DNA of 64,000 nucleotides from Ruegeria atlantica (GTDB taxonomy: Bacteria; Pseudomonadota; Alphaproteobacteria; Rhodobacterales; Rhodobacteraceae). The stretch is from contig WQBJ01000004.1 in NCBI GenBank assembly GCA_013032095.1, positions 124,001-188,000 on the forward strand. Reading direction: 5' to 3'. The position numbers and the translations under genes are program-made. Of the stretch, positions 54,872 to 64,000 are shown one piece after another. Under the pieces are notes generated by a model, which had not been told where the DNA came from, searched no databases, and saw only the letters and a list, made by a program, of their open reading frames with translations. Position 1 is the first letter of the stretch. Each line of letters begins with the position of its first letter.

Positions 54872-56092
54872 TCACTGGCCAATTAGCGATCGTTTGACCA
54901 GATCTTCCTGTCGCCATTGCTCTAATCCGTTCAGGATTCCAAGCGCCATACCCCTACGCCATTCGGAATTTTGGATGTTTTTTAGATCTCGGGGGCTGGA
55001 CAGAAATCCAAGCTCAACCAGAACAGACGGGATATCCGCTGCCTTGAGCACCGAAAAAGAAGCCGTGCGGATCGGGCGGGTGTTCATAGGCCCGCCCTGC
55101 TGTGCCATCCCCTTGGCCAACGCCCGCGCCAAAGCATCTGTCCGAGGTCGGGTCTCCTGTCTGGCAATATCCAGCAGCACGTCCGCCACTTGATCGTCCG
55201 CGCCGCTCAGGTCCACTCCCGAGATCAGGTCGCCCCGATCATGCCGCTCGGCCAGTTTGTGACTGGCTACGTCCGAGGCATCGTCAGACAACGTATAAAC
55301 AGCCGCCCCATGCGCCCGGCCCTCGGACAGAATGTCTGCATGCAGCGAGATAAACACATCCGCACCTGCCTGATGCGCCAGTGCAATACGGCGCTCAAGG
55401 CTTACAAAATGATCGTCCACGCGAGTCAAAACTACCTGATAGCCGCCAGCACGCAGCAGTGCTTCGCGCAGTTCACGCGCAAAGGTCAGCATAAGGGTTT
55501 TCTCGTCCGTCCCTCCGGCCTCGGCCCCTGGGTCGATCCCGCCATGACCGGGATCCAGCATCACCAACAACGGGCGTGTCCCGTCCTGCCCCGGCATCAC
55601 AGGCGTAACCGCCGGTTCGGGCAAATCCCACCCAGGTTGACGTGGTGCACCGGCGCTGGCGGTAAAGCTGTCGAAATCAGTGCCCATCAGGCTAAGCGAC
55701 AGTTTTGCCGTTCCTGCGACCTGATCCACCTTCAGTTCGGACGTGTCGACGGCCAGAGGCGCACCAAGCTCCAGCACCATGCGCGACCATCCCGGCACAT
55801 AAGCCCCGAACTGCACATCGCTGATCCGATCTGTTTGCAAAAAGGTGTCGGCTTCCAATCCGGTCCAGTCGACCTCCTGAAAATCCAAAACCATGCGGTA
55901 AGGATCGCGCAGGGTGAACACGCGGTACGGCACACCCTGACTAAGGCCAAGCTCAACACGCACTCCGGCGCGGCCGTCATCCGTGATGCGGCTTTGGTCT
56001 GGCAGCACGCGCGCAAGCGCACTGAAATCATGCGCGAGTGCAGCACCGGTCAGCGCCCAGATCAGCGCGATGGCGTAGAAAATCCTGCTCAT
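54872..56092 (-). CDS. amiC: N-acetylmuramoyl-L-alanine amidase with AMIN domain
   Basis: 406 aa. Signal peptide MSRIFYAIALIWALTGAALA, AMIN domain (about 30-135) and an amidase_3 domain with zinc His in LDPGHGGIDPGAEAG and Glu in GTDEKTLM, plus VLVELGFLSSPRDLKNI. It cleaves septal peptidoglycan stem peptides for daughter-cell separation. It is followed by mrcA on the same strand. Confidence 0.93.
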   Translation of the reverse strand: MSRIFYAIALIWALTGAALAHDFSALARVLPDQSRITDDGRAGVRVELGLSQGVPYRVFTLRDPYRMVLDFQEVDWTGLEADTFLQTDRISDVQFGAYVPGWSRMVLELGAPLAVDTSELKVDQVAGTAKLSLSLMGTDFDSFTASAGAPRQPGWDLPEPAVTPVMPGQDGTRPLLVMLDPGHGGIDPGAEAGGTDEKTLMLTFARELREALLRAGGYQVVLTRVDDHFVSLERRIALAHQAGADVFISLHADILSEGRAHGAAVYTLSDDASDVASHKLAERHDRGDLISGVDLSGADDQVADVLLDIARQETRPRTDALARALAKGMAQQGGPMNTRPIRTASFSVLKAADIPSVLVELGFLSSPRDLKNIQNSEWRRGMALGILNGLEQWRQEDLVKRSLIGQ

Positions 56093-56158
56093 GGCCTCAA
56101 GTTTTCCCGAGATCGTTTGGCCGACACCCTAGCCGACCGGGTCGATTTTGTGAACGGT

Positions 56159-57322
56159 TTAGGCCGGAGTTGTGATCGCACCACGCTCGACCATGAAGCG
56201 CTGCAGGCGGAGAAGCCCTTCCTCGATATCCGCCGTCGATCGCGCGTAAGAGAACCGCAGCGTTTGGTGGCCACGTTCGGGGTCAAAATCCAGCCCCGGT
56301 GTGACGGCCACACCTGCCTTATCCAGAATTTCACCAGCAAAGGCGCGGCTGTCATCGGTCAGGTCGGATACGTCGGCATAAACGTAAAAGGCACCATCCG
56401 GCGGAGCGATATTGGTGAACCCCGCCTTGGGCAAACCCTCCAGCATCAAAGCGCGGTTCCGGCGGTAGACGTCCAGATTGGCCTCCAATTCGTCCTCGCA
56501 ATCCATTGCGGCCAAAGCAGCAACCTGACTGGCATGAGGCGCGCAGATGAACATGTTCTGGGCTATGCGCTCAACGACGCGAACCTGATCCTCGGGCACC
56601 ACCATCCAACCAACACGCCAGCCGGTCATTGAGAAGTACTTAGAGAACGAATTGATCACATAACATTCATCCGTCAGTTCCAGCGCAGTGACGGCTTTGG
56701 CCTCATATTCCAATCCGTGGTAAATCTCATCACTGATGAACGAGGCCCCCTGCCCGTGCGCCGCTTCGATCAGCGCGCGCATTGCCGCATGGTCCAGCAT
56801 GGTGCCGGTGGGATTGGCTGGAGACGCGACCATCAGACCCTGCAAGTCGAGCCCCGCGAAATCGGCGGGTACAGGTTGCAGGCGGTTTTCAGGCGCTGTC
56901 GGAAGGTCAACAGGAACCAGACCCAGCGCTTTCAGAATTTGACGGTAGGACGGGTAGCCGGGTGCGCCGATACCGACGCGATCACCGCTATCGAACAGGG
57001 CCGTGAAAGCCAGCAGAAATCCGCCCGAGGATCCCGGGGTGATCACCACCCGCTCGGGGTTCAGATCAACGTTGTACCACTCGCCGTACAGCCGTGCGAT
57101 CCGTTGGCGCAGCGCAGTCAAACCCAGGGCAACTGTATAGCCCAGCGGCGCTTGCTCCATAGCCGCAGCAAGTGCCTGAACGGCACCCTGAGGTGCACCG
57201 GTCCCCGGCTGACCAACCTCCATGTGGATAATATGGCGTCCGGCCTCTTCGGCTTTGCGCGCGGTCTCCATCACGTCCATCACAATAAACGGATCGACCC
57301 CGGACCGGGTTGAGTTTCTCAT
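56159..57322 (-). CDS. Class I/II PLP-dependent aminotransferase
   Basis: 387 aa. The Schiff-base Lys is in NSFSKYFSMTGWRVGW; PGSSGGFLLAF, ASPANPTGTML and YARSTADIEEGL are family segments. An aspartate/aromatic-type fold-I transaminase; substrate unknown. The ATG at 57322 is preferred because GGGAG lies 6 nt upstream. Only 22 nt separate it from the divergent M48-TPR start. Confidence 0.88.
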   Translation of the reverse strand: MRNSTRSGVDPFIVMDVMETARKAEEAGRHIIHMEVGQPGTGAPQGAVQALAAAMEQAPLGYTVALGLTALRQRIARLYGEWYNVDLNPERVVITPGSSGGFLLAFTALFDSGDRVGIGAPGYPSYRQILKALGLVPVDLPTAPENRLQPVPADFAGLDLQGLMVASPANPTGTMLDHAAMRALIEAAHGQGASFISDEIYHGLEYEAKAVTALELTDECYVINSFSKYFSMTGWRVGWMVVPEDQVRVVERIAQNMFICAPHASQVAALAAMDCEDELEANLDVYRRNRALMLEGLPKAGFTNIAPPDGAFYVYADVSDLTDDSRAFAGEILDKAGVAVTPGLDFDPERGHQTLRFSYARSTADIEEGLLRLQRFMVERGAITTPA

Positions 57323-57344
57323 GCCCATCTCCCATGTTGCAGCC

Positions 57345-58703
57345 ATGGCTTTTGAACGCTTATCCAAGGTGACGTCAATCCCGGCCCTGTTGCTGGTGAC
57401 AGTGACATGGATGGCAAGCGGCGTTCCGACGACCGCTCAAAGCCTGATCCGAGATCCCGATATCGAGCACGGGCTGCGTGAACTGGCCTTTCCTGTCCTG
57501 CGCGCGGCCGGGCTGAACACCAATCGGGTCAAGATAATCGTGGTCAATGACGGGACGTTTAACGCTTTTGTCATCGATTACAGTGCGATTTACCTGAACT
57601 ACGGATTGATCCTCAGCGTTGAAAGCCCTGAGATGTTGCAGGCCGTCATCGCCCACGAGGCTGCCCACATTGCCAATGGCCATCTGGCCCGGCGGGTGGA
57701 AAATCTGCGAACTGCAAACCGCAATGCCGGTTATGGTACCGCGTTGGCACTGATCGCTGCGCTCGCAGGTGGCGGCGAAGCCGCAGCAGGCATCGCTGCA
57801 GGCACTCAAAGTGCGGCCCTGCGTAGCTTTCTTGGCCATACCCGTGCAGAGGAATCCTCAGCCGACCGCAGTGCGGCCAGCTACCTTAGGTGGGCCGGAA
57901 TCTCACCTGCCGGGATGGTCGCGCTACATCGCAAATTCGCGGGTCAGGAATTGCTGAGCACTATCAATCAGGATCCGTATATGCGCTCGCATCCGACCAG
58001 CCGAGAACGTCTGCGCGCGGCCGAAGCGTTTATGGAGCAGTACGGCGACTGGTCGAAATCTGACCCTAATGCTGAATATTGGTTCGCGCGGGTTAAAGGC
58101 AAACTCTCTGCGTTCCTACGGTCGCCCACTTGGACCATGCGGCGCGCGAAAGAAGAAAGCGCGCAGGATGTCCGCCTGATGCGCGAAGCGTCAGCCTATC
58201 ACCAGAACCGAGATCTGACCAATGCGCGCGCTGCTATAAACGGCGCACTGGCCATTCGACCGGACGATCCGTTCTATTACGAACTCAAAGGTCAAATTCT
58301 GCTGGAGAACCGTCAGGTCCAAGAGGCTGTGACGGCCTATGAAAATGCGGTCGAGATGGCACCAAATGACTCATTGATCCTCGCGGGATACGGACGCGCT
58401 CTGTTGGCAAATGGCCAGACGAAGAACGCGCTGCAAGCGCTTGAAAAAGCGCGGCAGAGGGATTACCGAAACGCCCGCTTGATGCAGGACCTTGGCGTGG
58501 CCTATGCCAAGGTCGGGAATAATGGCATGGCCTCGGTCGTGACCGCAGAACGATATGCCTTGCAAGGCCGGTTGGACGACGCAGGCATTCATGCAAAACG
58601 AGCCGTCAGGCAACTGCCGGAAGGCTCACCGGGTTGGCAACGGGCACAGGATGTGCTGATTGCCTCGGAACGCGCAATGAAAGCGAAAAGGAAACGGAAA
58701 TGA
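57345..58703 (+). CDS. M48 metalloprotease with TPR repeats (BepA-like)
   Basis: 452 aa. A signal peptide (to about residue 33), zinc motif VIAHEAAHIANGH, downstream ESSADRSAASYLRWAG with the third ligand Glu, and C-terminal TPRs (HQNRDLTNARAAINGALAIRPDD, VQEAVTAYENAVEMAPND). BepA/YfgC-type proteins look after outer membrane beta-barrels. Start 57345 is chosen for the signal peptide; 57321 is an alternative. ATGA overlap with the DsbA-like gene. Confidence 0.87.
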   Translation: MAFERLSKVTSIPALLLVTVTWMASGVPTTAQSLIRDPDIEHGLRELAFPVLRAAGLNTNRVKIIVVNDGTFNAFVIDYSAIYLNYGLILSVESPEMLQAVIAHEAAHIANGHLARRVENLRTANRNAGYGTALALIAALAGGGEAAAGIAAGTQSAALRSFLGHTRAEESSADRSAASYLRWAGISPAGMVALHRKFAGQELLSTINQDPYMRSHPTSRERLRAAEAFMEQYGDWSKSDPNAEYWFARVKGKLSAFLRSPTWTMRRAKEESAQDVRLMREASAYHQNRDLTNARAAINGALAIRPDDPFYYELKGQILLENRQVQEAVTAYENAVEMAPNDSLILAGYGRALLANGQTKNALQALEKARQRDYRNARLMQDLGVAYAKVGNNGMASVVTAERYALQGRLDDAGIHAKRAVRQLPEGSPGWQRAQDVLIASERAMKAKRKRK

Positions 58704-59458
58704 TCCTCAGACATGCAGCACCCGCCCTTCTGGGGCTTTCCCTGATGACAGGCCCAGTGCAAGCGCTGGATTTGAACGCGCTCAGCGCCTCGGAAAAGGA
58801 AGAGTTCGGCGCACAGGTGCGCGAATACCTGTTGGAGAACCCCGAGGTAATCATCGAGGCAATCAACGTCCTTGAGCAACGCAACGCGATTGCAGAAGCC
58901 GCAGCGGACAAAGAGTTGGTCGCGGCCAATGCCGACGAACTGTTCAACGATGGATATAGCTGGGTTGGCGGCAATCCCGATGGCGACATCACGCTGGTTG
59001 AATTCATGGACTACCGCTGTGGCTATTGCCGCCGTGCAGTACCGGAAGTCGCCAGTCTGCTGGCCGCCGACGGCAATATTCGTCTGGTGGTCAAGGAGTT
59101 CCCGATCCTGGGTGAAGCTTCGGTACTGTCATCGCGTTTTGCCGTGGCCACCAAGAATGTGGCAGGAGACGATGCTTATAAACAAGTTCACGACGCTCTG
59201 CTGGAGTTTAGCGGCGAACCGAACGAAGTGACCCTGCGCCGAATTTCAGACGGCCTAGGTCTGGACAGCAACGCGATCATCGCTGCGATGGACAGCGATA
59301 AGGTCAACGAAGAAATTGCACGCACCCGCGCATTGGCGCAGCGAATGAAAATCTCAGGAACTCCGTCTTTTGTTCTGGGGACAGAGTTGCTGCGCGGCTT
59401 CCTGCCCGCAGATCAGATGCAGCAAATTGCCAACGGCGTGCGCGCAGAGCAAGGCTGA
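58700..59458 (+). CDS. Periplasmic DsbA-family thiol-disulfide protein
   Basis: 252 aa. Signal peptide to about residue 22, an N-terminal helical extension as in ScsC/Com1-like proteins (YLLENPEVIIEAINVLEQRNA), a thioredoxin fold with CGYC active site (MDYRCGYCRRAV) and cis-Pro in ISGTPSFVLG. It probably catalyses disulfide exchange in the periplasm. Coupled to the M48 gene. Confidence 0.9.
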   Translation: MILRHAAPALLGLSLMTGPVQALDLNALSASEKEEFGAQVREYLLENPEVIIEAINVLEQRNAIAEAAADKELVAANADELFNDGYSWVGGNPDGDITLVEFMDYRCGYCRRAVPEVASLLAADGNIRLVVKEFPILGEASVLSSRFAVATKNVAGDDAYKQVHDALLEFSGEPNEVTLRRISDGLGLDSNAIIAAMDSDKVNEEIARTRALAQRMKISGTPSFVLGTELLRGFLPADQMQQIANGVRAEQG

Positions 59459-59464
59459 GCACTC

Positions 59465-59483
59465 GGGGCGGCCAAGCCGCCCC
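59465..59483 (+). terminator. Hairpin after the DsbA-like gene
   Basis: GGGGCGGC-CAA-GCCGCCCC, a perfect 8-bp stem 6 nt after the stop codon. No U run. Confidence 0.5.
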
Positions 59484-59637
59484 ACCGCACACCGGTTCAC
59501 GATTAAATCTACATGCCTTTTTTAGGGCTTTCCCAAGGACGGCTAAGCTCCAAAACTTGGGTACTTTATCTTGCTTACATAATTTGCTGGACAGGTCGAA
59601 GTCCGCTTCCTTCCGGTAATGCACTCCGGTAGACATT

Positions 59638-59658
59638 CAATCAATGCGCGATTGATTG
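59638..59658. promoter_or_regulatory. Palindrome upstream of the Rieske-like frame
   Basis: CAATCAAT-GCGCG-ATTGATTG, 8-bp perfect arms around 5 bp, ending 23 nt before the ATG at 59682. It is a candidate operator; it does not match the FNR consensus (TTGAT-N4-ATCAA). Confidence 0.45.
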
Positions 59659-59681
59659 GGCCGATTTAGAGTAGCTACCAC

Positions 59682-60257
59682 ATGAAGAATAAGGGTGTTG
59701 TCCTATATTACGTGACGGCAGGCTGGGCCATTTTGACGGTCGCAACCGGGCTGTATTTTCTAATTTCCAGAACGAGACCAACAGCGGACGTCGAAGCGTT
59801 TTACAAGAACAGACCAAGCACTTTCCAAGTAGGAAGCTGAGACCCCGGTGATGCGAGATTGCTCAGCATCAAAGCGAGGCCGGTCTTAGTATGGCGTCAC
59901 GATCTCGCTGAGATGGCGACGGCCATGGAGCAATTTGACCCCAGTATCCCTGCGGAAGATTGGTCTGAGGTTTTGAACAACGGCGCGCTTGAGCAAGAGC
60001 TTGGTCCTGAACGCTTTGCGCGCCTTGAGTGGTTCATCGTCAGCCCAATAAGCACTGCGGGACTTGGGTGTATTGTGCATACAAAGGCTGGAGACTTCGA
60101 CGGATTCTTCGATCCGTGCAGAGGTGCGCATTTCGATTTGTGGGGCCGCCCGCGGAAAGGCCCAACCAACGAAAACCTGAAGGTGCCACCCCACAAGATC
60201 AACGAACAGGGGCAATTTGTTGTTATTGACGTATTAAGACTACCATCGCCGAGATAG
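59682..60257 (+). pseudogene. Degenerate Rieske (PetA-like) subunit split by an in-frame TGA
   Basis: One frame of 192 codons, broken only by TGA at 59838-59840 (codon 53). The N-part (codons 1-52) has the Rieske membrane anchor (LYYVTAGWAILTVATGLYF, then PTADVEAF). The C-part follows the Rieske order: KARPVLVWR, LEWFIVSP, the cluster boxes, GRPRKGPTNENL. Box I CTHLGC is STAGLGC (codons 124-130) and box II CPCH is DPCR (144-147): all four [2Fe-2S] ligands are gone, while the disulfide partners Cys130 and Cys146 remain. Length fits bc1 Rieske proteins (~187 aa). Two separate small proteins are possible, with a TTG start at 59859. Confidence 0.8.
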
Positions 60258-60272
60258 GTGATCCAGCGCGCC

Positions 60273-61394
60273 TTACTCGGCGGCCTCAGCCGTTGCATCC
60301 AATTCAGCAGCCTTCTTTTCGACCTCTTCCACGATGTGGTCGATCATCTGGTCGTTTGACATCTTGTGGCTCGCCTTACCGGCTAGATAGACCATGCCTG
60401 ACCCAGCGCCACCGCCGGTAAAACCAACGTCGGTCATCAGCGCCTCACCTGGGCCGTTTACGACGCAGCCAATGATCGAAAGGCTCATCGGGGTCTTGAT
60501 GTGCTCCAGTCGTTGCTCCAACGCTTCGACCGTCTTGATCACGTCAAAGCCCTGCCGCGCGCAGGACGGGCATGAGATGATGTTCACGCCACGATGACGC
60601 AGACCCAGAGATTTTAAGATCTCATAGCCAACCTTAACTTCTTCTACCGGATCGGCTGACAGGCTGACCCGGATTGTGTCTCCGATACCCATCCACAGCA
60701 GGTTGCCCAGACCGATTGCTGATTTGATGGTGCCCGACACCAGACCTCCGGCCTCGGTAATGCCCAGATGTATGGGCGCATCAGTGGCCTCGGCAATGCC
60801 CTGATAGGCAGCAGCCGACAGGAACACGTCGCTGGCCTTCACACTGATCTTGAATTCGTGGAAATCATTGTCCTGCAGAATGCGGATATGCTCCAGCCCG
60901 CTTTCAACCATCGCCTCGGGACAAGGCTCACCATATTTCTCAAGCAGGTGCTTTTCCAAACTGCCCGCGTTCACCCCGATCCGGATCGAACAATTGTGGT
61001 CACGCGCAGCCTTGATGACCTCTTTGACGCGCTTTTCATCGCCGATATTGCCAGGGTTGATTCGCAGACAAGCTGCCCCGGCCTCGGCGGCCTCGATGCC
61101 ACGGCGGTAGTGAAAGTGGATATCAGCCACGATCGGCACCGGGCTCTCCCGGACGATCTCTTTCAAGGCCTTCGAGGACGCCTCATCCGGAACCGACACG
61201 CGCACAATATCTGCGCCAGCTTCGGCCGCAGCTTGAACCTGTGCCACGGTTGCAGCCACGTCGGTCGTCAGCGTGTTTGTCATCGTCTGAACTGCGATTG
61301 GCGCGTCGCCCCCGACCGGAACGTCTCCGACCATGATTTGACGGGATTTGCGGCGATAAATATTGCGCCACGGGCGAACATGATTGAGCGACAT
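60273..61394 (-). CDS. ispG: 4-hydroxy-3-methylbut-2-enyl-diphosphate synthase
   Basis: 373 aa. Makes HMBPP in the MEP isoprenoid pathway with a [4Fe-4S] cluster. N-terminal TIM barrel ([39 protein letters not shown]) and the C-terminal cluster Cys in [13 protein letters not shown] and [11 protein letters not shown]. It lies 71 nt after the RodZ-like gene on the same strand. Confidence 0.96.
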   Translation of the reverse strand: MSLNHVRPWRNIYRRKSRQIMVGDVPVGGDAPIAVQTMTNTLTTDVAATVAQVQAAAEAGADIVRVSVPDEASSKALKEIVRESPVPIVADIHFHYRRGIEAAEAGAACLRINPGNIGDEKRVKEVIKAARDHNCSIRIGVNAGSLEKHLLEKYGEPCPEAMVESGLEHIRILQDNDFHEFKISVKASDVFLSAAAYQGIAEATDAPIHLGITEAGGLVSGTIKSAIGLGNLLWMGIGDTIRVSLSADPVEEVKVGYEILKSLGLRHRGVNIISCPSCARQGFDVIKTVEALEQRLEHIKTPMSLSIIGCVVNGPGEALMTDVGFTGGGAGSGMVYLAGKASHKMSNDQMIDHIVEEVEKKAAELDATAEAAE

Positions 61395-61465
61395 GAGGAC
61401 GGATCCAAGACAACCTGAGTTGCGTCTTTAGATAGTCCGGCTAAGGGGCCATCGCAATGGCTAGA

Positions 61466-62677
61466 TCACTCAACTGGCTCTTCCGAAACCTGCGCCTGAA
61501 GTTCGGCAACCAACTGTTTGAGCGCGCTGTTCTGTTCTGCCTCAAGATCGGCAACGGCATAAGCCTCAGCAACAGCATCCTTGGACAGGACCACACCCTT
61601 TGCCACCGTCCCTGGCGCACCGACAGGCCCGAAGTGCTCGCCATTCATCGAGAAAAACACTGACCCTGCGGCACCAGCGCGCAGCTGCGGCGGTTCTTCG
61701 GTCAGCGGCACCTCGAACACGCTGCCCTGCTCGACTGTGCCAAGCGTGCCTTCGAAAATCACACTGCCATCCGCGGCGGTAACCCGCATCCAGGCGGGAT
61801 CAACCGCGACAATCTTGAGTGTCGTATCAATCTGCTCGACCACTTGCGGCAAAGCCGGGCGTTCAACTGTGTGAACCTCGGCCACTTCGATCTTGGGCGG
61901 TTCCTGCGGCAGGAAAGTGCCAACCTTGCGCGGGTCCAGCGTGGAAATCGGTGCGTCGCGGGCGACCAGAACCGGAACGTCCAGCGCCTGTGGACGATAC
62001 AGCCGGTCCAGCGCCTCTGTGCTGGGTGTGTCCACAGTCGCAACCTCGGCCTCAACACTGGTGCGTGCGGCATCCAGCGGATCGAGGTCAGACAGAACGA
62101 CTGGAGCTTGCTCGACCGGGCTGACTTGCACCTGCTGAATTTTGTTCAGTACCGACCAGCCGCCATAACCAATGCCACAAATCACCGCGACAAGAACCAA
62201 CGAGGATCCAATGGCGCGCGGTTCAATTTGGCTGACGAGGGATTCTCGACCTGGAAGGTAGGGCGTGTTAGGCGAAATGAAGGGATCACGCCCCATCGGA
62301 CCTTTTGCAGCAACAGCCCCGCTCGGCTTGCGCACAACCGATGCCTCAGCCGACATGCCATGTGCGACCTCGAACCCACTTTCCTTGCAGAAAGCCGCAA
62401 AGGTGTCATCCGGGTTCATCCCTAGATAACGGGCATAAGAACGCACATACCCGGCGATGAAGCCGGGTGTGTCGAATGCCTCTGGATTGGCGTCTTCGAT
62501 GGCAGCGATGTAGTTGGCTTTGATCCGCAACTCGCGCTGAACATCCAAAAGGGATTTGCCCATAGTTGCACGTTCGCCGCGCATCCTATCGCCAAGCCGA
62601 ACCTCATAATCGTCAAAACCCTTTGGCCTGACGTCGGCTTCATCCTTGGAATCGCGCTGAGATCTGCGCCCAATCAT
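61466..62677 (-). CDS. rodZ: RodZ-like helix-turn-helix membrane protein
   Basis: 403 aa. An N-terminal HTH_25 domain (VRLGDRMRGERATMGKSLLDVQRELRIKANYIAAIED, about 25-100), one membrane helix (about 157-178), a linker and a C-terminal DUF4115 domain (VDPAWMRVTAADGSVIFEGTL). RodZ links MreB to the cell-wall machinery. Pairing rodZ with ispG is common in proteobacteria. Confidence 0.85.
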   Translation of the reverse strand: MIGRRSQRDSKDEADVRPKGFDDYEVRLGDRMRGERATMGKSLLDVQRELRIKANYIAAIEDANPEAFDTPGFIAGYVRSYARYLGMNPDDTFAAFCKESGFEVAHGMSAEASVVRKPSGAVAAKGPMGRDPFISPNTPYLPGRESLVSQIEPRAIGSSLVLVAVICGIGYGGWSVLNKIQQVQVSPVEQAPVVLSDLDPLDAARTSVEAEVATVDTPSTEALDRLYRPQALDVPVLVARDAPISTLDPRKVGTFLPQEPPKIEVAEVHTVERPALPQVVEQIDTTLKIVAVDPAWMRVTAADGSVIFEGTLGTVEQGSVFEVPLTEEPPQLRAGAAGSVFFSMNGEHFGPVGAPGTVAKGVVLSKDAVAEAYAVADLEAEQNSALKQLVAELQAQVSEEPVE

Positions 62678-62719
62678 CCCTGCTGCCCCATTCTGCCTGT
62701 GCGTGTTTCACGCTAACGG

Positions 62720-62742
62720 CGAATCGTCCCATTAACGATTCG
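62720..62742. promoter_or_regulatory. Inverted repeat between hemA and rodZ
   Basis: CGAATCGT-CCCATTA-ACGATTCG, perfect 8-bp arms, 42 nt upstream of the rodZ start and downstream of hemA (both on the minus strand). It could end the hemA transcript weakly (no U run) or act as a rodZ operator. Confidence 0.4.
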
Positions 62743-62805
62743 TCCGATGATTTTGTTAGCTTAAGCGTAACACATAGCAAACACGATGCACACTTTGGCG
62801 TGAGG

Positions 62806-64000
62806 TTATCCCGCAAGTTCGGCGCGATTTAGCGCACAATGTGACCAAAGTTCGTCCATAGCTTGCACCAGACGGTTCATTTCGTCGGGTCCATGAACAG
62901 GTGACGGGGTGAACCGCAGACGCTCGGTTCCGCGCGGAACGGTTGGGAAATTAATCGGCTGAACGTAAATTCCGAAGTCTTCCAGCAATCGGTCGCTGAG
63001 GATTTTGGTGTGCACAGGGTTACCAACAATCACAGGCACAATATGACTGCCATGGTCGATCAGCGGCAGGCCCAACCCCTTCAGACGCATTTTGAGGATC
63101 TTGGCTTGAGTCTGGTGCTGCTCACGCAGTTCAGGTGCGGTTTTGAGGTGGGCAACCGATGCGGCAGCGCCTGCTGCGACAGCAGGCGGCAGCGAAGTCG
63201 TAAAGATGAAGCCTGGCGCATAAGAACGCACAGCATCACACATTTTCTCGCTGGCCGCGATGTAACCACCCATCACGCCATAGGCTTTGGCCAGCGTGCC
63301 GTTGATGATGTCAATTCGATGCGCCAAACGATCGCGCTCGGTGACACCACCGCCGCGTGGGCCATACATGCCAACCGCGTGGACCTCGTCGATATAGGTC
63401 AGAGCGCCGAACTCGTCGGCGAGATCGCAAATCGCTTCGATCGGTCCGAAATCACCATCCATGGAATAGACGGATTCAAAAGCGATCAACTTAGGAGCTT
63501 TCGGATCGTCGGCCTCAAGCAACTCACGCAGATGTTCAACGTCGTTGTGGCGGAAGATGCGCTTGGCCCCGCCGTTGCGGCGTACGCCTTCGATCATCGA
63601 AGCGTGGTTCAGCTCATCTGAATAGATGATCAGGCCAGGGAACAGCTTGGGCAGTGTGCTGAGCGTTGCATCATTGGCGATATAAGCGCTGGTAAACAAC
63701 AGCGCGGCCTCTTTGCCATGCAAATCGGCCAGTTCAGCCTCTAGCTGCTTGTGGTAGACCGTAGTACCCGAGATGTTGCGTGTACCGCCCGAGCCTGCGC
63801 CGGCTGCATCAACGGCATCGTGCATTGCGTTCAGAACAACCGGGTTCTGCCCCATGCCTAGGTAGTCATTGCCACACCAAACGGTGATGTTCTGCTGCGA
63901 CCCGTCCGGGCGCGTCCACACTGCGTGCGGGAAGTGGCCATTGCGGCGTTCGATATCAATGAAAGTCCGGTAGCGTCCTTCATCATGCAGCCTGGCAATC
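62806..64000 (-). CDS. hemA: 5-aminolevulinate synthase (5' end off window)
   Basis: About 398 codons are visible, reading through the right edge; roughly the first 10 residues are missing. It condenses glycine and succinyl-CoA to 5-aminolevulinate. The frame at the edge reads [21 protein letters not shown] Lys is in [14 protein letters not shown], with [29 protein letters not shown] and [17 protein letters not shown]. Its promoter lies outside the window. Confidence 0.96.
   Translation of the reverse strand, partial: IARLHDEGRYRTFIDIERRNGHFPHAVWTRPDGSQQNITVWCGNDYLGMGQNPVVLNAMHDAVDAAGAGSGGTRNISGTTVYHKQLEAELADLHGKEAALLFTSAYIANDATLSTLPKLFPGLIIYSDELNHASMIEGVRRNGGAKRIFRHNDVEHLRELLEADDPKAPKLIAFESVYSMDGDFGPIEAICDLADEFGALTYIDEVHAVGMYGPRGGGVTERDRLAHRIDIINGTLAKAYGVMGGYIAASEKMCDAVRSYAPGFIFTTSLPPAVAAGAAASVAHLKTAPELREQHQTQAKILKMRLKGLGLPLIDHGSHIVPVIVGNPVHTKILSDRLLEDFGIYVQPINFPTVPRGTERLRFTPSPVHGPDEMNRLVQAMDELWSHCALNRAELAG

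Noticed and set aside
59638..59658. FNR box
   Set aside because: FNR sites are TTGAT-N4-ATCAA; here the arms are in the opposite order (CAATCAAT...ATTGATTG).
59838..59840. Selenocysteine reading of the TGA in the Rieske-like frame
   Set aside because: No stable hairpin with a bacterial SECIS look is seen just downstream, and the position matches no redox Cys in Rieske proteins (it aligns near a Glu/Val before the PG turn).
1..64000. CRISPR arrays, prophage or insertion sequences
   Set aside because: No regular direct-repeat array, transposase, integrase or phage structural gene was seen; the gene content is chromosomal throughout.

Overview
The window looks like chromosomal DNA of a marine Rhodobacteraceae (Roseobacter-group, Ruegeria-like) alphaproteobacterium. 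Pointers are a 5-aminolevulinate synthase (C4 haem pathway), OlsB for ornithine lipids, a double-length dCTP deaminase, a DksA with one cysteine, a TakP-like TRAP transporter, GC-rich coding DNA, and the gene orders rpmF-plsX-fabH-ihfA-merR and argS-SPOR-nagZ-scpA-scpB. The species assignment is inference. I saw no insertion sequence, prophage, CRISPR array or rRNA. One tRNA (Pro, GGG) is present.

Layout. 0-5.3 kb: SDR dehydrogenase and hexapeptide acetyltransferase; on the minus strand bamE, olsB and an Uup-type ABC-F gene, with a PhoB-like direct repeat ahead of olsB. 4.8-10.1 kb: yceD, rpmF, plsX, fabH, ihfA, a MerR regulator, tRNA-Pro and dcd. 10.1-17.6 kb (mostly minus): a small basic protein, scpB, scpA, nagZ, a SPOR protein, argS, then dgt. 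17.6-27.4 kb: HesB/IscA-type carrier, xthA, FAD monooxygenase, dksA, then a MoxR ATPase / GNAT / DUF2927 lipoprotein / 56-aa membrane protein / CoxE-like VWA group, an orphan secreted repeat protein and an M48 peptidase. 27.5-35.1 kb: PIN protein, rRNA methyltransferase, glnE, small proteins, DUF2852, RDD protein, bpt and a VOC protein. 35.2-42.0 kb: a TRAP operon (dctP-dctQ-dctM) divergent from a Cache histidine kinase and LuxR-type response regulator. 42.1-47.2 kb: VOC protein, a HalD/BesD-like 2-oxoglutarate oxygenase that keeps its Fe-binding Asp, then ilvB-ilvN behind a readable attenuator with a leader peptide, and an XRE regulator. 47.2-59.5 kb: DUF2189 protein, amidase, M50-like protein, prfB, APH-like kinase, mrcA, amiC, aminotransferase, M48-TPR protease and a DsbA-like protein. 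59.6-64 kb: a degenerate Rieske reading frame, ispG, a RodZ-like gene and hemA running off the right edge.

The most unusual item is at 59682-60257. One continuous frame of about 190 codons matches the whole length of a cytochrome bc1 Rieske subunit. All four [2Fe-2S] ligands are replaced, the two structural disulfide cysteines are kept, and a single in-frame TGA splits it after codon 52. Other points worth a second look are the ilv attenuator, the candidate Pho box at olsB, two copies of an intergenic palindromic repeat, a terminator-like hairpin inside the TRAP operon, a 19-bp inverted repeat between divergent genes, the MoxR/CoxE/DUF2927 group and the orphan repeat protein.
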